Below are positions 1-5,002 of a stretch of 5,002 bases of DNA, piece by piece. The first letter of the stretch is position 1; every line of letters begins with the position of its first letter. The stretch comes from Desulfuromonadales bacterium (GTDB lineage Bacteria > Desulfobacterota > Desulfuromonadia > Desulfuromonadales > UBA2294), in the NCBI GenBank assembly GCA_014859615.1, contig JACUTX010000192.1, forward strand, positions 1 through 5,002, written 5' to 3'. Below the pieces are notes generated by a model that was given only the letters and a program-made list of their open reading frames with translations, was not told where the DNA came from and made no database searches. The position numbers and the translations under genes were made by a program.

Positions 1-1604
1 TCGGCCAGATGCTCTAAAACCGTCGGATCATCAGGAATCCCGGCTATTGCGCTTTTCAGCTCAACAAGCGCCGCTTCAAACCGCTGCATCCGGTAGAGAA
101 CCCACCCGTAGGTATCGCGAATATGCGGGGCATCCGCCAGCTCGAGCGCCTTGAGAACCATCGATTCTGCTTCTTCAAGATGCACATTCTGTACGGCATA
201 GGAGTAGGCGATAAAATTGAGAGCTTCAGCATGGTTCGGATCAAGCGCAAGGATTTTTCTGGCAGGCAATAATGAGGCGGCCATCTTGCCAGACTGATCG
301 AGCAGGAAAGCCTGGCGCATCAATAACGTCGGATGCTCAGGAAATTGAGCAAGTCCGTCTAAAAGAGCCTGCTCAGCAGCAGGCCAGTTCCTCTCTTTGG
401 CATAAAGCGAGGCGACAAATTCGTACAGTTCAGGCATCGGCTCAAGTTTGGAGAGGTGTGCTTCCAGCAGCGTGATCGCCTCCTGATTCCTCCCCAGCTT
501 AGGCAAGAGATAGGCACGATGGATAACAGCATCCGGGAACTGTTCAGAATCGACTGGAACCTGACCAAAAACGGAAATCGCCTCTTCCCATTTCTCCCCC
601 GCCTCCAGAGCTATGCCGAGCGCGTAGTAATTCGCCGCATCGGGGCGACGGGTCAACAGATCCCTGAACGGCTGTTCAGCCAGTCCCGGTTTTTGCTGTT
701 GGAGATAGATCAAGCCTATTCTGTGCACAGCATCCAGATCGTCCGGGTTTTGTTGAACGATTATGGTTAACTGTTCCAGTGCGAGGTCGAGACGATTTCG
801 ATCGAGAAAAATACGTACCAGCTGATACCGGATGCGAGAGCTCTTTGGCGACCGCTCGAGGTAACGCGAATAAAGAATGACGGCCTCTTCTGATTTCTCT
901 GTCTGCAGATAGATCGATCCGAGTTCCAATGTCGCCTGTTCATGATCCGGCGCAATGTTCAACAGGGTTTGATAGGCATCGACCGCCAACAGAGGTGAAT
1001 CGGCAATGAGATAAATCCGCGCCAACGCCAGATGGGGATTGATGGCTTCAGGTGATTCTTTAATTAATTTTTCAAGAAGAGCGATGGCTGTGGAGATCTC
1101 CCGATTGCGGGCATGCGCCAGAGCCAAATAGAGAGTAATCTGCCGATCGTCAGGTTGCAGACGCTTTGCTGCAACCAGCGATTCAACAGCTGCCGGATGA
1201 TCGCCGAGGAGGGTCTGCACTTCGGAAAGAGCGAGATAAGCATCGCTCTGATCGGAGTCACGCAGCAAGGCCGCCTCAAGAGCATTTCGAGCCAGATCGA
1301 GTTCCCCCATCTGAAAAAGAATCTCCCCCTTCGACATATAAAGAAAAGCCGATTCAGGATCAATCGCGATCGCCTGCTCTATTGCCGCCAGACCCCCTCT
1401 TAAATCACCGTCAATACTCATCAGGTTAGCGCGGGCAAACGCCTCCATTGCAGCCGATTCAGGGTCAATGTTTCTGTTCACTTCATCGGCCGTCGAGGAG
1501 AGAACCGGCAACGCCGGTGCAATACAACCGCTCAGACCAAACAAGAGCAGACTGTACGTCAATTGAGGGAGCAGCCGACGCAGCTTGAAAAAAAAGCGTT
1601 TCAT
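1..1604 (-). CDS. Multi-TPR lipoprotein, C-terminus cut off by the window edge
   Basis: This frame is open from the ATG at 1604 to the left edge (534 codons, no stop). The N-terminus is a lipoprotein signal peptide: basic n-region (K2, R3, K7, R9, R10), hydrophobic stretch about 15-25, and lipobox L24-S25-G26-C27, so C27 should be lipidated. The next residue is Ile, not Asp; by the E. coli rule this favours the outer membrane. From about residue 53 to 525 the protein is back-to-back 34-residue-like helical pairs, about 14 TPR-like units, many ending in 'P-[DE]' turns (IDPES 81-85, QPDD 150-153, APDH 218-221, NPDD 286-289, DPNH 455-458). The segment 460-525, with DTYGWVLYR at 497-505, resembles the C-terminal TPR block common in deltaproteobacterial TPR proteins, so probably little is missing. 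TPR arrays are protein-protein scaffolds; no partner or enzymatic domain is visible. It could be an assembly or secretion accessory protein, but the sequence does not say which. The lipobox fixes the start; the ribosome site is weak (GTGAG, 9 nt upstream). It is divergent from the receptor operon. Confidence 0.9.
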   Translation of the reverse strand, partial: MKRFFFKLRRLLPQLTYSLLLFGLSGCIAPALPVLSSTADEVNRNIDPESAAMEAFARANLMSIDGDLRGGLAAIEQAIAIDPESAFLYMSKGEILFQMGELDLARNALEAALLRDSDQSDAYLALSEVQTLLGDHPAAVESLVAAKRLQPDDRQITLYLALAHARNREISTAIALLEKLIKESPEAINPHLALARIYLIADSPLLAVDAYQTLLNIAPDHEQATLELGSIYLQTEKSEEAVILYSRYLERSPKSSRIRYQLVRIFLDRNRLDLALEQLTIIVQQNPDDLDAVHRIGLIYLQQQKPGLAEQPFRDLLTRRPDAANYYALGIALEAGEKWEEAISVFGQVPVDSEQFPDAVIHRAYLLPKLGRNQEAITLLEAHLSKLEPMPELYEFVASLYAKERNWPAAEQALLDGLAQFPEHPTLLMRQAFLLDQSGKMAASLLPARKILALDPNHAEALNFIAYSYAVQNVHLEEAESMVLKALELADAPHIRDTYGWVLYRMQRFEAALVELKSAIAGIPDDPTVLEHLA

Positions 1605-1633
1605 ATATAAAATCTCACAGGGATAGAAGAAAG

Positions 1634-1649
1634 AGAAAAAAACGTGCCA
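1634..1649 (-). promoter_or_regulatory. Possible sigma-54 promoter of the TPR lipoprotein gene
   Basis: Read on the minus strand, TGGCACG (1649-1643), four Ts, then TTTCT (1638-1634) match the sigma-54 consensus TGGCACG-N4-TTGCW at every defined position except the G of the -12 GC pair. Transcription would start near 1623, leaving a leader of about 19 nt before the ATG at 1604. The -24 half is perfect and the position is right, but the missing -12 G is a real weakness. No enhancer-binding-protein site was identified with confidence. Confidence 0.4.
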
Positions 1650-1672
1650 AAACAATCAATTAACAGCGTGTA

Positions 1673-1701
1673 AAACTATCATACGGACCGATCTGCGTCA
1701 A
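1673..1701 (-). promoter_or_regulatory. Possible sigma-70 promoter of the TPR lipoprotein gene
   Basis: On the minus strand a good -35 hexamer TTGACG (1701-1696, 5 of 6) is followed after exactly 17 bp by TAGTTT (1678-1673). TAGTTT is a weak -10 that keeps the key first T, second A and last T. It would give a leader of roughly 60 nt. It is an alternative to, or could act alongside, the sigma-54-like site downstream. The weak -10 would fit a promoter that needs an activator; see the direct repeat just upstream. Confidence 0.3.
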
Positions 1702-1704
1702 TTT

Positions 1705-1722
1705 ATTCTCCTTTCATTCTCC
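1705..1722 (-). repeat. 11-bp-phased direct repeat upstream of the lipoprotein promoter
   Basis: On the minus strand the 7-mer GGAGAAT occurs twice (1722-1716 and 1711-1705), separated by GAAA. This gives one repeat per 11 bp, about one helical turn. The second copy ends 3 bp before the TTGACG -35 hexamer. Two 7-bp direct repeats with a 4-bp spacer next to a -35 is the geometry bound by tandem OmpR/PhoB-family response regulators. The sequence itself is not the E. coli Pho box, so the binder is unknown. The repeat is seen directly; its function is inferred. Confidence 0.4.
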
Positions 1723-1788
1723 CTTTAACGGCCGGAATAATTCCCGCGAAATCGCCGTACAGTGACGAATCCGGAATCGGAAAAATAA

Positions 1789-1810
1789 TTATGTCGCATT
1801 ATCGACAGAA
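1789..1810. promoter_or_regulatory. 22-bp palindrome, possible CRP/FNR-family operator
   Basis: The arms TTATGTCG and CGACAGAA flank a 6-bp centre and pair at 7 of 8 positions; the inner 5-bp arms TGTCG-N6-CGACA are perfect. This is the size and spacing of CRP/FNR-family sites (TGTGA-N6-TCACA), and the half-site resembles that reported for the CO sensor CooA. It is centred about 28 bp upstream of the start predicted from the adjacent TATAAT. That is closer than the usual -41.5 activator position, so repression is as likely as activation. The regulator is not identified. Confidence 0.4.
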
Positions 1811-1821
1811 GAAGCTATAAT
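1793..1821 (+). promoter_or_regulatory. Probable promoter of the small-protein/receptor operon
   Basis: A perfect -10 hexamer TATAAT lies at 1816-1821. At 17-bp spacing the -35 position reads GTCGCA (1793-1798), only 3 of 6 to consensus and embedded in the 22-bp palindrome. Transcription would begin near 1828, giving a leader of about 73 nt before the TTG start at 1901. A consensus -10 with a poor -35 overlapping a palindrome suggests a regulated promoter. Confidence 0.5.
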
Positions 1822-1868
1822 TACAGAGATTTTAGAGAGGACGTTGTTATTTTTTCCAGGTTCGTTTC

Positions 1869-1892
1869 TCCTTTGATAAACCGATCAGGGGG
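1869..1892 (+). promoter_or_regulatory. Ribosome binding site predicted inside an RNA hairpin
   Basis: The Shine-Dalgarno-like AGGGGG (1887-1892) lies 8 nt before the TTG at 1901 and supports that start. The same bases can pair with the upstream segment 1869-1877 (TCCTTTGAT) around the loop AAACCG (1878-1883). This makes a stem of nine pairs, three of them G-U, that covers the whole site. If formed in the mRNA it would lower initiation at the small gene and, through coupling, at the receptor gene. No riboswitch class is recognised. Confidence 0.35.
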
Positions 1893-1900
1893 CTGTCTGT

Positions 1901-2170
1901 TTGAAACATCTTGATGAAAAATCGATGCTGGTACGTATCAGGGAACTATGGGGGGCATTTTGTCTCCTCGGTATCGTTATGCTGAATTACCCTTTCATTC
2001 ATATTTTCAATAAACCAAATGATGTTACCAACGGTTTCCCGCTGATGGTGCTCTACCTGTTTGTCGGTTGGCCAATCTCCATTTTTGTTATTTACCTCTT
2101 TTCCCGCTACCTGGTGAATCCCGACGCCGTCACCCGGTCGGATGAAAAGAAGGTTGAGGAGCTGGAGTAA
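1901..2170 (+). CDS. Small two-helix membrane protein, putative partner of the symporter-type receptor
   Basis: This 89-residue protein begins with TTG, supported by AGGGGG 8 nt upstream. The only other in-frame start nearby, ATG at 1925 (M9), has no recognisable ribosome site. It has a charged N-terminus (1-15), a hydrophobic segment about 17-36 ending in the run LNYPFIHIFN, a short loop with G45-F-P, a second segment about 47-69 (LMVLYLFVGWPISIFVIYLF), and a charged tail ending in EELE. The layout, 'NYP' near the first helix and 'GFPL..LYLFVGWP' in the second, recalls small uncharacterised proteins encoded beside PutP-type transporters and transporter-kinases, and more loosely the small subunits of sodium:solute symporters (DUF4212/DUF485 type). 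That likeness is from memory, not a search. Its stop abuts the receptor ATG, so equal or coupled synthesis is likely. I infer an accessory or stabilising subunit; no catalytic motif is present. Confidence 0.85.
   Translation: MKHLDEKSMLVRIRELWGAFCLLGIVMLNYPFIHIFNKPNDVTNGFPLMVLYLFVGWPISIFVIYLFSRYLVNPDAVTRSDEKKVEELE
2156..2161 (+). promoter_or_regulatory. Ribosome binding site of the receptor gene
   Basis: GAGGAG lies inside the last codons of the small gene, 9 nt before the ATG at 2171. It fixes the receptor start at the ATG directly after the TAA and supports translational coupling of the two genes. Confidence 0.75.
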
Positions 2171-5002
2171 ATGTCATTAGCTGTCGTTGCGCTGATAACG
2201 TTTCTTTACATCGGAGTGCTGTTCGGTGTCGCCTACTATGCCGACTACCGTCGCAGCCAGAACCGAAGCATTATTTCCAACCCGTACATCTATTCATTGT
2301 CGCTTGCCGTTTATCTCTCCTCCTGGACCTTTTTCGGCAGTGTCGGCTGGGCCGCAACCCTCGGTCTCGATTTTTTGCCGATCTATCTCGGGCCGACCCT
2401 GATTGCCTTCACCTGGCTCTTTTTACTGCGCAAAATCATACGGGTCAGTAAAGAACAGAATATCGTCAGTATCGCTGACTTTATCTCCAGTCGTTACGGC
2501 AAATCCCAGATGCTGGGCGGTTTGGTGACGATTTTTGCAGTCGTCGGCATCATGCCTTACATTGCACTGCAACTCAAAGCAGTTGCGCACACCTTTGACA
2601 CGCTGACCCACGTTGACCCGAGTCAACAATACTGGATTGACACGGTTCTCGCACGGGTTCCCCTGATCGATACAGCCTTCATTATCGCCCTTCTCCTCAG
2701 TCTGTTTGCGGTGTTGTTCGGTGCCCGTCATCTTGACACGACCGAGCGGCATGAAGGGTTGGTCGCTGCAATTGCTCTGGAAGGGATCGTCAAGCTGATC
2801 GCTTTTGTCGCTGTCGGTATTTTTGTAACGTACGGTCTTTTTGATGGCTTCAGCGATATTTTTGCCCAATTCAGACGAGCACTTCCTGATCGCGAGTACC
2901 TGCTCTATCTCGACCCGGATCAGACAACGTACATTCGCTGGTTCACACTCATTTTTATCTCGATGATGGCGTTTATGTTTCTGCCGCGCCAATTCCATAT
3001 CATGGTGATAGAAAATTCTGATCCCGACCATGTCAAAGATGCCATGTGGCGCTTTCCGGCCTACATGTTCATTATCAATCTGTTTGTCATCCCGATTGCT
3101 CTCGGCGGGTTGGTTCTGTATCAGGGTGATACCAGTAACGCCGACTACTTCGTGCTCAATATTCCCCTTGATGCCGGAAACAGCTGGCTGGCGTTACTCG
3201 CTTTTCTCGGCGGATTTTCCGCCTCGGCAGGGATGGTAATGGTCTCCTCTGTCGCCCTTTCGACCATGATTCTCAATCACCTGGTCATGCCGGTCATCCT
3301 CAGACTCAACCTGGCCAAAACCGGTATTTCAAGGTTGCTGATCAACATTAAACGGATCGGAATTGTTGTCGTTGTTTTTCTCGGCTACATCTACTACCAC
3401 TTTCTGGGCGAATCATCGGCTCTGGTCAACATCGGACTGATTTCATTCATGGCGGCCACCCAGTTTGCCCCGTCCCTTATCGGCGGGTTATACTGGCGAC
3501 GCGCAACACGCAATGGAGCAGCGGTCGGACTTCTGTTCGGATTTATCTTCTGGTTTTACACCCTGCTTCTCCCTTCCTTTATAAATGCTGGCTGGCTGGA
3601 TCAGAGCATTCTCAATAACGGCCTGTTCGGGATAGCTCTGCTCAAGCCGTTGGCGCTGTTCGGTTTAACCGGCTTTGATATCTGGTCGCATGCCCTCTTC
3701 TGGACGATGTTTGCCAATATCAGCAGTTTTATTCTCTGCTCACTATTGTCATCACCCAGCGCAGACGAGGCGGAACAGTGTGACAAATTTGTCAGCGCCC
3801 CGGGGGAAGCGATCCGCACCACAGGCTATGAGCGGATCAGCAAAGCACCCTCTATTGTTGAATTCGTTGATCTCATGTCAAAATTTATCGGTGAAAAACA
3901 GGCCCATCTGGCCATATCCGATTACCTTGGCGACCGGACCATCGACCTGAAAGGGAGCCTGTCGGAATTCGAGCTGCCGGGTTTAAAACGGTTCACGGAA
4001 CGGACCTTGGCCGGTTCGGTCGGTGCCGCACCAGCCCGGATTATTATTGAGAACTACCTCGAAACACGGGGGAGTCAGATGGAAGATGTTTTTGACATTT
4101 TCGGGTCTGTCACGCTCAGTCGCACAACGAGTCGCGAGCAACTCGGCATTCTCTATGAAACGGCTCGCATTGTTGCCAGCGGTCAGAAACTCCAGACAAT
4201 TCTCGACTCACTTCTGCTTCTGCTGCAACAGCAGTTCAAATTTGATCTTTGCGTTATCCGGATCATCGACCCGGAAACAGCCACTCTCGTCGTCAAGAGC
4301 CAGCAGGGGATGTCGACCTCGCATCTCGGCTCTTCCGAACGGGATCTCAATACCGAAACCTACATCGGCGAAGCCTTTCTCACCAATCGTGAAATGGTGA
4401 TCAACGATACAGACTTTATGGACAAAACCATCTCCAAACAGATCGTCCAGAGCGAAGGGATCACTTCTTATGCCCACACCCCGATCGCCATCGAGGGGGA
4501 ACCGATCGGCATTCTTTCAGCCTATTCAAAAACGGCCAAAGGAATTTTCACCACCGAATTTGTGGAGATGTTCCACAATCTGGCCGGGCAGATCGGCGTT
4601 GCCTGGCGCAATGCAGAACAGACCGAAAGCCTGATTGTCGCTCGGGAACGCGCCCGTGAGCTCGATATTGCCAAAAACATACAGCTCAGTCTGCTCCCGA
4701 CCAGAGTCCCCAACATCCCCGGCTATCAAACTGCCGGTATCTGTATTCCGACGAAGCAGGTCGGCGGCGATTATTACGACCTGTTTGTTCGCAGCGATCA
4801 ACATATGGACGCAGTGATCGCCGACGTTTCCGGGCACAATGTCGGATCCGCTCTGATTATGGCCGAAACGCGCACTTTGATTCAGGCAAGTAAAAACCGT
4901 CTTCTGACTCCGGCCGAGCTCCTTTTTGTCATCAATGAATTTTTTTACGACGATCTCACCAAGACAGAACTGTTCATCTCCATGTTTTATCTGAGCATCG
5001 AC
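2171..5002 (+). CDS. SLC5 symporter-STAC-GAF-SpoIIE phosphatase receptor, C-terminus cut off
   Basis: The frame is open from the ATG at 2171 to the right edge (944 codons). Residues 1-530 form a PutP/CbrA-like SLC5 transporter with about 13 membrane helices. Signatures are the SSWTFFGSVGWAA block (50-62), SIADFISSRYGKS (100-112), PYIALQLKA (129-137), ALEGIVKLIAF (202-212), FLPRQFHIMVIEN (270-282) and STMILNHLVMP (364-374). Residues about 560-635 match the STAC domain that links SLC5 transporters to signalling modules, with FTERTLAGSVGAAPAR at 608-623. Residues about 670-812 form a GAF domain. A helical linker (814-836) and QLSLLP (838-843) lead into a SpoIIE-type PP2C phosphatase with metal-site motifs GGDYYD (D867, D870) and ADVSGH (D885). 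Only about 90 of the roughly 190-200 phosphatase residues are visible. Related STAC proteins usually end in a histidine kinase; no H-box or HATPase is seen here. The likely role is a membrane solute sensor or transporter controlling dephosphorylation of a phospho-Ser/Thr protein such as a STAS antagonist. The substrate is unknown. Confidence 0.93.
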   Translation, partial: MSLAVVALITFLYIGVLFGVAYYADYRRSQNRSIISNPYIYSLSLAVYLSSWTFFGSVGWAATLGLDFLPIYLGPTLIAFTWLFLLRKIIRVSKEQNIVSIADFISSRYGKSQMLGGLVTIFAVVGIMPYIALQLKAVAHTFDTLTHVDPSQQYWIDTVLARVPLIDTAFIIALLLSLFAVLFGARHLDTTERHEGLVAAIALEGIVKLIAFVAVGIFVTYGLFDGFSDIFAQFRRALPDREYLLYLDPDQTTYIRWFTLIFISMMAFMFLPRQFHIMVIENSDPDHVKDAMWRFPAYMFIINLFVIPIALGGLVLYQGDTSNADYFVLNIPLDAGNSWLALLAFLGGFSASAGMVMVSSVALSTMILNHLVMPVILRLNLAKTGISRLLINIKRIGIVVVVFLGYIYYHFLGESSALVNIGLISFMAATQFAPSLIGGLYWRRATRNGAAVGLLFGFIFWFYTLLLPSFINAGWLDQSILNNGLFGIALLKPLALFGLTGFDIWSHALFWTMFANISSFILCSLLSSPSADEAEQCDKFVSAPGEAIRTTGYERISKAPSIVEFVDLMSKFIGEKQAHLAISDYLGDRTIDLKGSLSEFELPGLKRFTERTLAGSVGAAPARIIIENYLETRGSQMEDVFDIFGSVTLSRTTSREQLGILYETARIVASGQKLQTILDSLLLLLQQQFKFDLCVIRIIDPETATLVVKSQQGMSTSHLGSSERDLNTETYIGEAFLTNREMVINDTDFMDKTISKQIVQSEGITSYAHTPIAIEGEPIGILSAYSKTAKGIFTTEFVEMFHNLAGQIGVAWRNAEQTESLIVARERARELDIAKNIQLSLLPTRVPNIPGYQTAGICIPTKQVGGDYYDLFVRSDQHMDAVIADVSGHNVGSALIMAETRTLIQASKNRLLTPAELLFVINEFFYDDLTKTELFISMFYLSID

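Noticed and set aside
456..770. A 104-codon plus-strand frame opposite the TPR lipoprotein gene
   Set aside because: The opposite strand encodes continuous TPR repeats across this interval; this frame has no ribosome site or recognisable motif.
1734..1744. Perfect short palindrome GGAATAATTCC in the intergenic region
   Set aside because: Only 5-bp arms, not aligned with either candidate promoter, and short enough to arise by chance.
1732..1777. CCGGAAT present twice (1732-1738 and 1771-1777)
   Set aside because: A 7-bp match 39 bp apart with no helical phasing or flanking similarity; not distinguishable from chance.
1844..1872. TTGTTA at 1844 as a second -35 for the rightward operon
   Set aside because: The position 17 bp downstream reads CTCCTT, which is not a -10; the TATAAT at 1816 is much better.
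2423..3031. A 202-codon open frame on the minus strand inside the receptor gene
   Set aside because: It lies wholly antisense to the well-supported SLC5 domain, has a low-complexity polar and basic composition, and shows no recognisable domain. It is a shadow of the real frame.
4023..4400. A 125-codon plus-strand frame overlapping the STAC/GAF part of the receptor
   Set aside because: It is in a different frame from the receptor, Ser/Arg-rich, without a domain, and fully inside coding sequence.
4820..5002. Histidine kinase output expected from the CbrA-like front end
   Set aside because: No H-box or HATPase motif is present; GGDYYD and ADVSGH identify a PP2C/SpoIIE phosphatase instead.

Overview
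The window looks like chromosomal DNA from a Gram-negative bacterium, most likely a Desulfuromonas/Geobacter-type member of the Desulfobacterota. This placement is an inference. It rests on a lipobox-bearing multi-TPR lipoprotein, a SpoIIE-type PP2C signalling protein, a possible sigma-54 promoter and moderate GC. No rRNA or other marker gene is present to confirm it. I see no mobile element, CRISPR array, tRNA or rRNA.

Layout: (1) Bases 1-1604, minus strand, hold the first 534 codons of a lipoprotein made almost entirely of about 14 TPR-like helical pairs. Its C-terminus lies beyond the left edge. (2) Bases 1605-1900 are a divergent intergenic region with candidate promoters in both directions, an 11-bp-phased direct repeat, a 22-bp CRP/FNR-geometry palindrome, and a predicted hairpin over the ribosome binding site of the first rightward gene. 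(3) Bases 1901-2170, plus strand, encode an 89-residue two-helix membrane protein starting at TTG. (4) Bases 2171 to the right edge, plus strand, encode the first 944 residues of a large multidomain receptor: SLC5/PutP-type sodium:solute symporter, STAC domain, GAF domain, and the start of a SpoIIE-type PP2C phosphatase.

The two rightward genes abut exactly (TAA followed directly by ATG) and are probably translationally coupled. The arrangement suggests a membrane complex in which a transporter-like sensor and a small membrane partner detect or import a solute. The signal would pass through STAC and GAF to a serine/threonine phosphatase, where CbrA-type relatives use a histidine kinase. By analogy with other SpoIIE-type phosphatases, the output would be a partner-switching pathway (STAS antagonist and anti-sigma kinase), but no such partner is visible here. 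The transporter-to-phosphatase fusion is the most interesting element.

The two large genes are each open to a window edge. All other sizeable ORFs are shadows of these genes in other frames.
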